Source: Nocardioides sp. zg-1230 (GTDB lineage Bacteria; Actinomycetota; Actinomycetes; Propionibacteriales; Nocardioidaceae). From it: DNA of 64,000 nt. Below are positions 24,687 through 33,142 of this stretch, one piece after another (position 1 is the first letter of the stretch; each line of letters begins with the position of its first letter). Below the pieces are notes generated by a model. The model was given only the letters and a program-made list of their open reading frames with translations. It did not search any database and was not told where the DNA came from. The DNA is taken from contig NZ_JABJQZ010000001.1 in NCBI RefSeq assembly GCF_013155335.1, positions 62,001-126,000 of the forward strand. Reading direction: 5' to 3'. Position numbers and translations under genes: made by a program.

Positions 24687-24979
24687 GACTCCATCACCTG
24701 CCGGATCCGGTTCATGTCGGCGGAGGCGTCGGCGTCCGCGCGCTGGTAGTAGCCGCGCGCGAGCCGGACGCCCTCGGCCGTCCCGGTCAGGGCGTTGGCG
24801 ACGTTGCCGGAGCTCGTCACGACCTGGCTGAGCATGCTGGCCACCACGGCCGTCATCGGCCCGGCGTCCACGCCCCGCGGAACGCTCCCGGCCAGCCCCT
24901 CCAGGCCGTCGGCGGCACCGTCGAGGTCGGTCGCTATGGAGTCGAGGGTGGCGAGGTCGACGTCGATGTGGCCGCTCAT
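24683..24979 (-). CDS. EspC-family type VII secretion target protein
   Basis: 98 residues, the length of WXG100/EspC proteins. It is entirely helical with a central Gly/Pro break (GLAGSVPRGVDAG) and the C-terminal pattern GVRLARGYYQRADADASAD, in which a YxxxD/E-like export signal follows the second helix. Such small proteins pair with a larger ESX substrate. Both junctions are overlaps (GTGA with the 426-aa gene, ATGA with the gene upstream), so the three are one translational unit. Confidence 0.8.
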   Translation of the reverse strand: MSGHIDVDLATLDSIATDLDGAADGLEGLAGSVPRGVDAGPMTAVVASMLSQVVTSSGNVANALTGTAEGVRLARGYYQRADADASADMNRIRQVMES

Positions 24980-25335
24980 GCCCGCACCGCTCGTACGTCG
25001 TCGGCGCTGTTGCCGGGACCGTCGTCAGCGCCCGCCGGGTCGTCGCGCAGGCCCGGGTCGACGTCGAGGAAGAGCAGGTCGTAGGGCGTCTCGTCGTGGA
25101 TCCGCTGCAGGGCCGCGACGTCGCACAGCACCCAGCTGTTGTCGGGCAGGTAGAAGCGGTGGAGCCGGTCGATCGCCGAGTACGTGTAGAGCGCGGTCCG
25201 CCCGTCCTGGACCTGGTGCATGAGCACGCGACGCGTGGCCGGGTCGTCCTCGCCGGTGGTGGGGACGTAGACCACGGGAGGGAAGCTCGGCCGGCCCCCC
25301 TCCTCGGGGTGCGGCGGCGTCGAGGCGTCGAACAT
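24976..25335 (-). CDS. SAV_915/SseB-like small protein of the T7SS module
   Basis: 119 residues. The middle resembles the SAV_915/SseB-like fold found beside WXG100 genes in actinobacteria: PPVVYVPTT, a strand with TRRVLMHQVQDGRTALYTYSAIDRL, then WVLCDVAALQRI and YDLLFLDVDPGL. The function of this family is not known; it may be a chaperone or accessory factor for ESX substrates. An AGGAAGG ribosome site precedes the ATG at 25335. It is the first gene of the three-gene unit. The family name is tentative. Confidence 0.6.
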   Translation of the reverse strand: MFDASTPPHPEEGGRPSFPPVVYVPTTGEDDPATRRVLMHQVQDGRTALYTYSAIDRLHRFYLPDNSWVLCDVAALQRIHDETPYDLLFLDVDPGLRDDPAGADDGPGNSADDVRAVRA

Positions 25336-25416
25336 GCGGGCCTTCCTGGGGCTACGCGGACGATGACGCCGCTCATCATGCCCACTTCGCGCAGGCTCAA
25401 TCCCACCGGCCCCGAG

Positions 25417-25812
25417 TCAGGTCGAGCGCCGACGTACGACGCGCACGAGGAACCAGACCCCCACCGCCGCGACGAGCAGGCTCGGGACCACCCATTCGCC
25501 ACCGGTCCGCAGCCCGAGGACGGTCAGCCAGCCCGCCAGGACGGCCAGGCCGAGGTCGAGCGCGGTGCCGTGCCGGAGGTCGGCGGCTGCCACAGCCGCG
25601 TCGGTTCCCACGGCACGCGCGATCGCCAGGAGGAGTGTCGCCGCAGCGGCGTAGAAGGTGTAGACCGCCAACGCCTGCATCGCCGGCAGGTCGCCGGCTC
25701 CGGTGGCGAGGATGCTCCACCCCAGCAGGACGCCGACCGCGACCAGCAGCAGGTCGAGCGCGACCTCGACCCACCGGCCACGGGTTCGCGACGGTGCGAC
25801 GGCGCGTGTCAT
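25417..25812 (-). CDS. Small membrane protein
   Basis: 131 residues with four hydrophobic segments (VALDLLLVAVGVLLGWSIL, ALAVYTFYAAAATLLLAIA, LDLGLAVLAGWLTVLGL, VVPSLLVAAVGVWFLVRVV) and basic ends. No family is recognised. It is 81 bp upstream of the T7SS-like unit in the same direction and divergent from ligC, with only 40 bp between the starts. It could be the first gene of the same transcript, but it is also a plausible independent gene. Confidence 0.65.
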   Translation of the reverse strand: MTRAVAPSRTRGRWVEVALDLLLVAVGVLLGWSILATGAGDLPAMQALAVYTFYAAAATLLLAIARAVGTDAAVAAADLRHGTALDLGLAVLAGWLTVLGLRTGGEWVVPSLLVAAVGVWFLVRVVRRRST

Positions 25813-25840
25813 GCGGGCAGTCTAGGAAGGCGCTCCCCAC

Positions 25841-25852
25841 TAGGCTCGCGGT
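25841..25852 (+). promoter_or_regulatory. Leaderless promoter of ligC
   Basis: TAGGCT at 25841-25846, then 6 nt, then GTG 25853. No ribosome site is present, so the start codon is probably the transcript's 5' end. Confidence 0.7.
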
Positions 25853-26974
25853 GTGGACCTCCCCGTGATGCCGCCCGTGCAGCCGATGCTCGCCAAGAGC
25901 GTCAGCGGGGTGCCCGACCCGGCGAAGCACGGGGGCCTGAGCTTCGAGCCCAAGTGGGACGGCTTCCGCTGCCTGGTCTTCAAGGACGGCGACGAGGTCG
26001 AGCTCGCCAGCCGCAACACCAAGCCCCTGACCCGCTACTTCCCCGAGGTGGTGGAGGCCTGCCGCCGCCAGCTGCCGGAGCGCATCGTGCTCGACGGCGA
26101 GATCTTCGTCGGCCTGCAGGGGCCCGACGGCTGGCGGCTCGAGTTCGAGACCCTGCAGGAGCGCATCCACCCGGCTGCGAGCCGCGTCGACAAGCTCGCT
26201 GCCGAGACGCCCGCCGGGTTCGTCGCCTTCGACCTCCTCGCGCTGGGCGACGACTCGTTCATGGACCGCCCGCTCTCCGAGCGCCGCGCCGCGCTCGTCG
26301 AGGCGCTGGGCCACCTCGACGGGTCCGGCCCGTGCTTCCTCACCCGCACCACCGAGGACCCCGCCGAGGCCGAGCGCTGGTTCGACGAGTTCGAGGGCGC
26401 CGGGCTCGACGGTGTGGTCGCCAAGCCGCTGGGGTCGGCGTACGAGCCCAACAAGCGCACCATGCTCAAGATCAAGCACGAGCGCACCGCCGACGTCGTC
26501 CTCGCCGGCTACCGTGAGCACAAGACGTCCACGCCGGAGGCGCCGCTGGTCGGCTCGCTCCTCCTCGGGTTGTACGACGACGAGGGCGAGCTGCAGCACA
26601 TCGGTGTCTCGGCCAGCTTCACCGCCGCGCGCCGCGCCGAGCTGTGGCACGAGCTGCAGCCGCTGGTCTGCGACATCGCCGAGCACCCGTGGGGGCGGTG
26701 GAACGAGTTCCTCACCGCGAACCCGGACCGGGTCCCCGGCACCCAGAGCCGCTGGAGCGCCGGCAAGGACCTGGGGTTCACCGCACTGCGACCCGAGCGC
26801 GTGCTCGAGGTGAAGTACGACCACATGGAGGGCCGCCGGTTCCGGCACACCGCCCACTTCAAGAGGTGGCGCCCCGACCGCGACCCGGAGAGCTGCGGCT
26901 ATGCCCAGCTCGACGAGCCGGCGGGCTACGACCTCACTAGAATCCTCAGTACCGACCCCGGAGGCGAGTCATGA
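25853..26974 (+). CDS. ligC: ATP-dependent DNA ligase (LigC type)
   Basis: 373 residues, the length of stand-alone LigC ligases. The adenylation domain carries the catalytic lysine in EPKWDGFR (Lys34), then VLDGEIFV, FVAFDLLALG, GLDGVVAKPLGSAYEP and MLKIKHERTADVV. The C-terminal part is the OB-fold domain ending in VLEVKYDHMEG. It seals DNA nicks using ATP; in mycobacteria LigC acts as a back-up in base excision repair and end joining. A LigD-like polymerase domain protein is 5 kb away. The stop overlaps the next start (ATGA). Confidence 0.93.
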   Translation: MDLPVMPPVQPMLAKSVSGVPDPAKHGGLSFEPKWDGFRCLVFKDGDEVELASRNTKPLTRYFPEVVEACRRQLPERIVLDGEIFVGLQGPDGWRLEFETLQERIHPAASRVDKLAAETPAGFVAFDLLALGDDSFMDRPLSERRAALVEALGHLDGSGPCFLTRTTEDPAEAERWFDEFEGAGLDGVVAKPLGSAYEPNKRTMLKIKHERTADVVLAGYREHKTSTPEAPLVGSLLLGLYDDEGELQHIGVSASFTAARRAELWHELQPLVCDIAEHPWGRWNEFLTANPDRVPGTQSRWSAGKDLGFTALRPERVLEVKYDHMEGRRFRHTAHFKRWRPDRDPESCGYAQLDEPAGYDLTRILSTDPGGES

Positions 26975-27555
26975 CCGACCACACCGACCACCCCGACGAC
27001 TCGATCCACGACGGGCAGGGCACCTACGACGTGGTGCTCCTCGTCGAGCAGGCCCTCACGCCTGCCGATGCGAAGCAGGTGCGCTCGCTCCACACGGAGA
27101 TCGAGGACCCCGTCGTCTACCACGTGCTGCTGCCCCTCGAGGACGCCGCGGCGCGCATCGAGGCCTCGCTCGGCACCCTCGGCGCCGGTGACCTGATGGC
27201 CGCCCCCGCCCTGGCGATGAACGACGTCGACATCGAGGCGCTGCGCCGCGAGTGCGAGGAGCACTCCTCCTCCGACCTGCAGAAGACGATCCTCGCCATG
27301 CACGACGCCGGCGGCACCGCCCACGGCAAGGTCACCTCGGAGCCCCCGGTCGACGCACTGGCCGCGCTGGTCACGGCGGTCGACGCGCGCGAGGCCATCA
27401 TCCTGACCCGCCCCCACGTGGTCGCGGAGTTCTTCCACGTCGACTGGACGTCGCGGGCCCGCCGCAAGCTCGGCGTCCCGGTCCTCCACCTCATCGAGCA
27501 CGAGAACTTCGACGAGCAGGCCTCCGGCTCCGGCGAGGGCGTCACCGGCGTCTGA
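26971..27555 (+). CDS. USP-like hypothetical protein
   Basis: 194 residues. Two alpha/beta blocks resemble the universal stress protein layout: VVLLVEQALTPADAKQV with YHVLLPLEDAAARIE, and later DAREAIILTRPHVVAEFFHVDWTSRARRKLGVPVLHLIEH. The second is the strand-helix-strand ending typical of USP-like proteins, but no clear ATP-binding G-2X-G-9X-G motif is seen. The region 85-120 is helical and charged. It is translationally coupled to ligC, which suggests a shared DNA-damage or stress setting. Confidence 0.65.
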   Translation: MTDHTDHPDDSIHDGQGTYDVVLLVEQALTPADAKQVRSLHTEIEDPVVYHVLLPLEDAAARIEASLGTLGAGDLMAAPALAMNDVDIEALRRECEEHSSSDLQKTILAMHDAGGTAHGKVTSEPPVDALAALVTAVDAREAIILTRPHVVAEFFHVDWTSRARRKLGVPVLHLIEHENFDEQASGSGEGVTGV

Positions 27556-27566
27556 GCCGGCCTGTC

Positions 27567-28700
27567 TCAGCGGCGGGCGACGCGGCGTACGACGGCGCGG
27601 CGCAGGATCGCGGCCGCCTCCCGGCCGCCGACGGTGGGCTGGGGCGCGCTACGGGCCTGCTCGAGATCGCGGCGCAGCTGCTGCACGGTGGCCCGCTGGG
27701 CGTCACGCGCCTGCCGGCCGGCGAGGGTGGACTCGGCCTTCGTGTGGTCGAAGGTGAGCGCGACGGCGTCGGCGTAGCGCGAGCGGTAGTCCTCGTGGAT
27801 CTCGTCGAGCCGCGCGAGCGTGCCGGGGTCGTGCGGGATCGTGGTGAGCACACCGAGCAGCTGCCAGACCTCCTCGGCCATGTCGCGCAGCCAGTCGGGC
27901 GTGCGGACGTCGTCCCAGGTGAGCTGCGACTTCCGCATCGACGGCTCGATGAAGTCGTCGACGGCGTGGTGCTCGCGCTCACCGGGAGCCGCCGAGAGGT
28001 CGATGTTCAGCTCGAGCTCGAGCTGCTGCTGCACCGGCGCGAGCGCTGCGCGCCAGTCGGCCAGCAGGTCGACGTACCTCACGAACGAGCGCTTCGACCC
28101 ACGCCCGGCCTGCTCGGTGAGCAGCGCGGCGTGCACCCAGCCGGCGACGTTGGAGGTCTCCTTGGTGAGGCGAAGCTCCTCGGACTGGCTGGACAGGTAG
28201 GCGATGTCGCGGGAGCCGACGACCTCGGCGGGGTGGCGCAGCGCGGTCAGCCAGCGCAGGTCGGCGCCGAGCTCGGCGCTGACAACCTCCCACACCTGGG
28301 CGAACCAGAACGCGTGCGGGTCCTTGACGACGATCTGGGCGCCCCCTCGCTCCGGCGCCGTGAGCTGCCCCGCGAGCCACTCGTGGAGCTCGCCGGTCGG
28401 GACGCCGGTCTCGACGTGCCGGGCGACGATCTCGACGGCGGCCGGACGGCTGTCGATGTTGAAGAGCGCGAGCTCCTTGAGGTGGCGCTTGTGGAAGTCG
28501 ATGACCCACTGCGGCTCGTAGAACCCACGCGGGTTGGTCTCGGAGGCCTCGACCTCGGGCTGCGGCACGTGCAGGCCGAGCCGCTTCAACGTGCCGGCGA
28601 GCGAGCTCGTGCCGCTGCGACCGGACCCGGAGACCAGGACCAGCGGGGTGCCCTGCTGAGCGTTCGTGCGGGCATCCGGCTGGTCGGGGGACGTCGGCAT
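27567..28700 (-). CDS. Sulfotransferase-family protein
   Basis: 377 residues from ATG 28700, fixed by a leaderless -10 box. The N-terminal P-loop VLVSGSGRSGTSSLAGTL binds the 5'-phosphosulfate of PAPS in sulfotransferases. ETNPRGFYEPQWVIDFHKRH and IVVKDPHAFWFAQVW, then LRWLTALRHPAEVVGSRD, follow the family order (3'-phosphate loop). The last 90 residues are helical with a basic end. It faces a GT4-Stealth gene across a 76-bp divergent promoter region, so a role in decorating a surface glycan is plausible. True sulfotransferase activity is not proven by sequence. Confidence 0.78.
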   Translation of the reverse strand: MPTSPDQPDARTNAQQGTPLVLVSGSGRSGTSSLAGTLKRLGLHVPQPEVEASETNPRGFYEPQWVIDFHKRHLKELALFNIDSRPAAVEIVARHVETGVPTGELHEWLAGQLTAPERGGAQIVVKDPHAFWFAQVWEVVSAELGADLRWLTALRHPAEVVGSRDIAYLSSQSEELRLTKETSNVAGWVHAALLTEQAGRGSKRSFVRYVDLLADWRAALAPVQQQLELELNIDLSAAPGEREHHAVDDFIEPSMRKSQLTWDDVRTPDWLRDMAEEVWQLLGVLTTIPHDPGTLARLDEIHEDYRSRYADAVALTFDHTKAESTLAGRQARDAQRATVQQLRRDLEQARSAPQPTVGGREAAAILRRAVVRRVARR

Positions 28701-28713
28701 GCGGGTCACCCTA
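28701..28713 (-). promoter_or_regulatory. Leaderless promoter of the sulfotransferase gene
   Basis: On the minus strand TAGGGT (28713-28708) is followed by 7 nt and the ATG at 28700. It is back to back with the -10 box of the GT4-Stealth gene. Confidence 0.65.
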
Positions 28714-28733
28714 TCGGCCGGTGGCGCTCCCCC

Positions 28734-28776
28734 TAGGATCGTGGCGACCCCGCTCCCGGACAGGACTGAGGACCAC
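28734..28776 (+). promoter_or_regulatory. Promoter and leader of GT4-Stealth gene
   Basis: TAGGAT at 28734-28739 fits the -10 box. A 5' leader of about 30 nt follows, holding AGGACTGAGGAC as ribosome site in front of GTG 28777. This supports GTG 28777 over earlier in-frame codons at 28666 and 28741. Confidence 0.55.
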
Positions 28777-31533
28777 GTGGCACTGACCGACAGGCTCGGC
28801 GGGAAGGTGCGCTCCGCGATGCGCCGGGTGCGCGGCGACGGCCCGCTGGACGTCGTGTACGTCCTCTTCAACGCCGACGGCATGGGCGGCACCGCCCGGT
28901 CCGGGATCGAGCAGGCCAACGCGCTGGTCGGGCTCGGCGAAGGTCATCGCGTGCGCATCCTCAGCGTGACGCGCAGCGGCGACGCGACCCACTACCCGCT
29001 GGCCGACGGCGTCGACGTCACCTACCTCGTCGACGTACGACCCGAGCGCCCCGTCGCGGTCGCCGGCGGCCATCCGGCCGAGCTGGCGCAGCGCGAGTCC
29101 ACGATCGTGCCGCGCAGCTGGGACGCGCTCTACAACGGCCTCACCGACGTCACGATGCGCGAGGCGCTCGGCAGCATCGAGGCAGACGTCCTCGTCACCA
29201 CCACTCCCGAGCTGCTGGCCGTGGTGGCCCAGCTCGCCCCCGCCGACGTCGCGCTGGTGCACCAGGAGCACCGCGCGTCCTCGAGCCGGGTCAACGACCT
29301 GGGCGCGCTGCTGCAGTTCGCGCCGCGGGCCGACGTCGTGGTGTCGCTGACCGAGTCGATGTCGCGCTGGCTGGCCGGACGCCTCGGCGGGGCGGCGCCC
29401 GAGCTCCAGGTCATCCCCAACCCGTTGCCCTCGCACGCGCAGGCCCGCTCGTCGCTCGACCAGCGGACGTTCGTGAGCGCCGGTCGGCTGGCGCCGGAGA
29501 AGCAGTTCGAGCACCTCGTCGACGCGTTCTGGCGCATCCACGAGCAGGTCCCGGGCTGGACGCTCACCATCTGGGGCGACGGGCCCCGCGCCGACAACCT
29601 CGCCGCGCAGGTGCGCAAGCTCGGCCTCGAGGACCGCGTGCACATGCCCGGCTCGACCGACGACCTGGCCGCCGAGTGGGCGCGCGCCAGCGTCGCGGTC
29701 CTCGCCTCCCGGGGCGAGGGCTACCCGCTCGTGCTGCAGGAGGCGATGTCGGCAGGCGTGCCACCGGTGTCGTACGACTGCCCGTCGGGCCCGCGCGAGA
29801 TGATCACCCACGACGTCGACGGGCTCCTCGTGCCGCCGGCGTCGAAGGCGGCGCTGGCCGCGGCGATGCTGCGGATCGCGACCGACGACGACCTGCGAGC
29901 CCGTTTCGGCGCCGCCGCGCTCGAGCGTTCGCACGGCTGGGACGGCGAGGTGCTGGCCCGCCAGTGGGTCGAGACCTTCCGCACCGCCGTCGCCCGCCGC
30001 GCCGACCCGCTCGCCCCGCGTCGGGTGCTGCACGGCCTGCGACCCGGCCCGCTCGGCGACCTTCCCGAGACCGACGGCGCGCGTGGCGTCACTCCCGCCC
30101 AGGCGCGTACGACGTCCCTGCGGGCGCTGACCTCCGCCGCGGCTGCGACCGGCGGGGGATGGTTCGTGGTGCCGGCGCGCGGGCTCGACCCGCACCCCGT
30201 GGTCGTCGTCCCGTCCTCGCACCGGGGCGACTTCCTGTCGGCGCTGGCCGCCGGCCCGGTGCCCGACTGGCTGTCCGTGCGCGACCCGGCCGAGCGCGGC
30301 TGGCCCGAACGCCGCGGCACGGTCGCGGTGATGACGTCCGAGCTGGCGAGGACCCGCACGGCCACGCTCCTCCTCGAGCCGTGGCCGATGCGCGGCGGGC
30401 ACGACGGGGTGCTGGGCGAGGGCGTCGAGGTGGCCGTGCAGTTCTGGGAGGAGTCGCCCGAGGGCGACCTGCTGGCGCCCGGCCCCAACCGCTGGGGCGA
30501 TCGCGTGCCGGCCGGCACCCCCCGCACCACGACCACGGTCGACGACGTCGAGGTCCCGACGCTCGAGCTCATGGCGCTGCCCACGATCGACGACGTCCGC
30601 TTCGACGTCGACGTCGTCTACACGTGGGTCGACGGCGACGACGAGGCGTGGCTCTCCGCCCGCGACGAGCGGATCCGCTCGCTCGGCGGCACCCCGAGCG
30701 ACCGCGCCGGCGGTGCCTCGCGCTACCGCAGCCGTGACGAGCTGCGCTACTCGATGCGCAGCATCCACCTCTTCGCACCGTGGGTGCGGCGGATCCACCT
30801 GGTGACCGCCGGCCAGGTGCCGCCGTGGCTCGACACCACCCATGACCGGGTCCGGGTCGTCGACCACCGCGAGATCCTGCCGGCGTCGGCGCTGCCGACC
30901 TTCAGCTCCCACGCGATCGAGACCCGCCTGCACGCCGTGCCCGACCTCGCCGACCACTTCGTCTACGTCAACGACGACGTCTTCCTCGGCCGGCCGCGGC
31001 GCCCGGAGCACTTCTTCGCCCCCGGCGGGCAGTACGCGGCCTTCGTCGCCGACCACCGCGCCGTCGGGCTCCCCGGCACCGACGACCGGCCCTACCTGAC
31101 CGCCGCGCAGAACAACCGCCGCGTGCTCGCCGACGCCTTCGGGGTGACGCTGACCCACACGATGATGCACAGCCCGCACCCGCAGCGGCGTACGACGCTG
31201 GAGGAGATCTCGGCCCGCTTCCCCGAGGAGGTCGAGCGCACCACGCACGCACCGTTCCGCTCCGATACCGACCTGTCGATGCTGTCGTCCTTCGCGCAGA
31301 GCTACGGGCTCGTCACCGGCCAGGCCTTCCGCGCCAGCGCCCACCACGGCTACGTCGACCTCGGCCACCAGCAGCTGCCGGTCCAGCTGAAGCAGATGCT
31401 CAAGCGCGACCGCGACTTCTTCTGCATCGCCGACAACCTCCTCGCCGCCTTCGACGAGGAGCGCGCCGACACGCTGCTCCACGACTTCCTCGAGCAGTAC
31501 TTCCCGATCCCCGCCCCCTGGGAGCAGGCCTGA
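28777..31533 (+). CDS. GT4 glycosyltransferase fused to Stealth-type phosphotransferase
   Basis: 918 residues. Residues about 20-415 form a GT4 transferase: LFNADGMGGTARSGIEQ, VSAGRLAPEKQFEHLVDAF and the EX7E block RGEGYPLVLQEAMSAGVPP. A linker domain follows, then Stealth conserved regions from about residue 605: DVDVVYTWVDGDDEAW (CR1), a long CR2 with RYRSRDELRYSMRSIHLFAP, DHFVYVNDDVFLGR and a final CR3/CR4 part ending FLEQYFPIPAPWE. Stealth proteins transfer hexose-1-phosphate to capsule or teichoic-like glycans and are related to GlcNAc-1-phosphotransferase. One protein may thus add both a sugar and a sugar-phosphate unit. Confidence 0.88.
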   Translation: MALTDRLGGKVRSAMRRVRGDGPLDVVYVLFNADGMGGTARSGIEQANALVGLGEGHRVRILSVTRSGDATHYPLADGVDVTYLVDVRPERPVAVAGGHPAELAQRESTIVPRSWDALYNGLTDVTMREALGSIEADVLVTTTPELLAVVAQLAPADVALVHQEHRASSSRVNDLGALLQFAPRADVVVSLTESMSRWLAGRLGGAAPELQVIPNPLPSHAQARSSLDQRTFVSAGRLAPEKQFEHLVDAFWRIHEQVPGWTLTIWGDGPRADNLAAQVRKLGLEDRVHMPGSTDDLAAEWARASVAVLASRGEGYPLVLQEAMSAGVPPVSYDCPSGPREMITHDVDGLLVPPASKAALAAAMLRIATDDDLRARFGAAALERSHGWDGEVLARQWVETFRTAVARRADPLAPRRVLHGLRPGPLGDLPETDGARGVTPAQARTTSLRALTSAAAATGGGWFVVPARGLDPHPVVVVPSSHRGDFLSALAAGPVPDWLSVRDPAERGWPERRGTVAVMTSELARTRTATLLLEPWPMRGGHDGVLGEGVEVAVQFWEESPEGDLLAPGPNRWGDRVPAGTPRTTTTVDDVEVPTLELMALPTIDDVRFDVDVVYTWVDGDDEAWLSARDERIRSLGGTPSDRAGGASRYRSRDELRYSMRSIHLFAPWVRRIHLVTAGQVPPWLDTTHDRVRVVDHREILPASALPTFSSHAIETRLHAVPDLADHFVYVNDDVFLGRPRRPEHFFAPGGQYAAFVADHRAVGLPGTDDRPYLTAAQNNRRVLADAFGVTLTHTMMHSPHPQRRTTLEEISARFPEEVERTTHAPFRSDTDLSMLSSFAQSYGLVTGQAFRASAHHGYVDLGHQQLPVQLKQMLKRDRDFFCIADNLLAAFDEERADTLLHDFLEQYFPIPAPWEQA

Positions 31534-31594
31534 GCGGTGCGTGAGACACCTTCTCAGCGCTCAGAACCTGCGCCACTCACCGCTCGGGACGCGC

Positions 31595-32692
31595 TCAGTC
31601 GGCGATGCGGTTGCCGTCGGCGTCCCAGTGGGACTCGACCTTCTTCGACGGCTGCACGCGGGGCGGCTCGCCCGGCATCTTCGGGTGGTCGGGCGGGAAG
31701 TTGAGCTCGACGGGGTGCTCCTCCCAGAGGTCGAGGAGCGGCTGGAGCGAGTGGTGCACGTCGTCGATCGCGGCCCACGGGTCGCCGTCGGCGGCGAGCC
31801 GCTCCGGCACGGTGAAGAGGTTGAAGCCCGACGGCGAGCCGAGGGACGCGAGCTCGTCCCACGTCACCGGCGTCGAGACCGGGGCGCCGGCGATCGGGCG
31901 CAGGGAGTACGCCGACGCGATCGTGCGGTCGCGGGTGTTCTGGTTGAAGTCGACGAAGATCCGCTCGCCGCGCTCCTCCTTCCACCAGGCGGTGGTCACA
32001 CCCTCGTCACGCTTCTCGAGCTCGCGACCGAAGGCGATGGCCGCGTGCCGGACGGCGGCGAAGTCCCACTGCGGCTCGATCCGGACGTAGATGTGGATCC
32101 CCCGGTTGCCCGACGTCTTCGCGAATCCGGTCATCGCGAGGTCGGCGAGCAGCTCGCGCGCGACCCCGGCGACGCGCACGGCGTCGGCGAACGTCGTACC
32201 GGGCTGGGGGTCGAGGTCGATGCGCAGCTCGTCGGGGTGGTCCCCCCAGGAATCAGACGCAGTGGTGCGTCGCACGGGCCAGGGGTGGAAGGTCAGCGTG
32301 CCCATGTGCGCGCACCACACCGGCACCGCGATCTCGGTCGGGCAGATCTCGTCGGCGGTGCGGCCCGACGGGAAGGTGATCGTGGCGGTCTCGAGGTAGT
32401 CGGGAGCTCCCTTGGGCACCCGCTTCTGGTAGAACGCGTCGGCGTTGCGGTCCTGCGGCCCGGTCGCGAGCTTCATGCCGGGACGTACGCCGCTCGTCCA
32501 CCGTTCGAGTGCCGTCGGCCGGTCGCGCAGGGCGCGCATGAGGCCGTCCTCGACGCTCGCGAAGTACTCCGCGACCATCAGCTTGGTGACCTCGGGCGTC
32601 GAGTCGGTCGCCTCGTAGATCACCCGCTCCGGGGAGGAGATCCTGACCTCGCGCTCCCCCGCGCGGACGTACGCCTCCGACGCCTTCGCCAT
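31595..32692 (-). CDS. LigD-type polymerase/primase domain protein (PolD)
   Basis: 365 residues, a stand-alone LigD polymerase domain of the archaeo-eukaryotic primase superfamily. The catalytic acids lie in RIDLDPQPGTTF (Asp159 and Asp161), followed by KTSGNRGIHIYVRI and FVDFNQNTRDRTIASAYSLRP, and the 5'-phosphate-binding basic patch is near the start. Such PolD proteins add ribonucleotides or fill gaps in non-homologous end joining and excision repair. Here ligase (ligC) and polymerase are separate genes; no Ku gene is in the window. Starts at ATG 32692, 6 nt after a TAGGGT box. An independent role from NHEJ is possible. Confidence 0.92.
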   Translation of the reverse strand: MAKASEAYVRAGEREVRISSPERVIYEATDSTPEVTKLMVAEYFASVEDGLMRALRDRPTALERWTSGVRPGMKLATGPQDRNADAFYQKRVPKGAPDYLETATITFPSGRTADEICPTEIAVPVWCAHMGTLTFHPWPVRRTTASDSWGDHPDELRIDLDPQPGTTFADAVRVAGVARELLADLAMTGFAKTSGNRGIHIYVRIEPQWDFAAVRHAAIAFGRELEKRDEGVTTAWWKEERGERIFVDFNQNTRDRTIASAYSLRPIAGAPVSTPVTWDELASLGSPSGFNLFTVPERLAADGDPWAAIDDVHHSLQPLLDLWEEHPVELNFPPDHPKMPGEPPRVQPSKKVESHWDADGNRIAD

Positions 32693-32704
32693 GTCACGAC
32701 CCTA
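32693..32704 (-). promoter_or_regulatory. Leaderless promoter of polD-like gene
   Basis: TAGGGT on the minus strand (32704-32699) with a 6-nt gap to the ATG at 32692. It is divergent from the msrB promoter. Confidence 0.7.
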
Positions 32705-32731
32705 GCCGGGCCCATCGCTGGAGCGCCTCCG

Positions 32732-32743
32732 TAAACTGGCGCC
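32732..32743 (+). promoter_or_regulatory. Leaderless promoter of msrB
   Basis: TAAACT at 32732-32737 followed by exactly 6 nt and ATG 32744. No ribosome site precedes the start. Confidence 0.7.
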
Positions 32744-33142
32744 ATGGCCTACGACGTGCAGAAGACCGACGAGCAGTGGCGCGAGGAGCTCAGCCCCGAG
32801 GAGTACGCCGTGCTGCGGCAGGCCGGCACCGAGCGGGCGTTCACCGGTGAGTACACGGACACCGAGACGGAGGGCACCTACTCCTGCAAGGCGTGCGGGT
32901 CGGAGCTCTTCACCAGCGACACCAAGTTCCACTCCGGCTGTGGTTGGCCGAGCTTCTACCAGCCGATGACCGACACGGTGGAGTACATCGAGGACAACTC
33001 GCACGGGATGAAGCGCGTGGAGGTCCGCTGCGCGACGTGCGGCTCGCACCTCGGCCACGTCTTCCCCGACGGCTTCGGCACGCCGACCGGCGACCGTTAC
33101 TGCATCAACTCGATCAGCATCACGCTCAACGAGAAGAAGTAG
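32744..33142 (+). CDS. msrB: Peptide-methionine (R)-S-oxide reductase
   Basis: 132 residues, the normal length of cytosolic MsrB. It reduces the R epimer of methionine sulfoxide in proteins using thioredoxin. Zinc ligands are two CXXC pairs (Cys48/51 and Cys96/99), and the catalytic cysteine is Cys120 in GDRYCINSISI. KFHSGCGWPSFYQP is the substrate-binding block and GHVFPDG is also family-typical. Mycobacteria likewise keep msrB near hemQ. Its last 17 bp overlap the end of the convergent LuxR gene. Confidence 0.97.
   Translation: MAYDVQKTDEQWREELSPEEYAVLRQAGTERAFTGEYTDTETEGTYSCKACGSELFTSDTKFHSGCGWPSFYQPMTDTVEYIEDNSHGMKRVEVRCATCGSHLGHVFPDGFGTPTGDRYCINSISITLNEKK

Noticed and set aside
28711..31482. 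Long minus-strand frame opposite the GT4-Stealth gene
   Set aside because: Shadow frame rich in Val/Gly/Arg/His without recognisable motifs; the plus strand carries two clear domains.
31534..31594. Possible hairpin between GT4-Stealth and polD-like stops
   Set aside because: Only short imperfect complementarity; no convincing stem.
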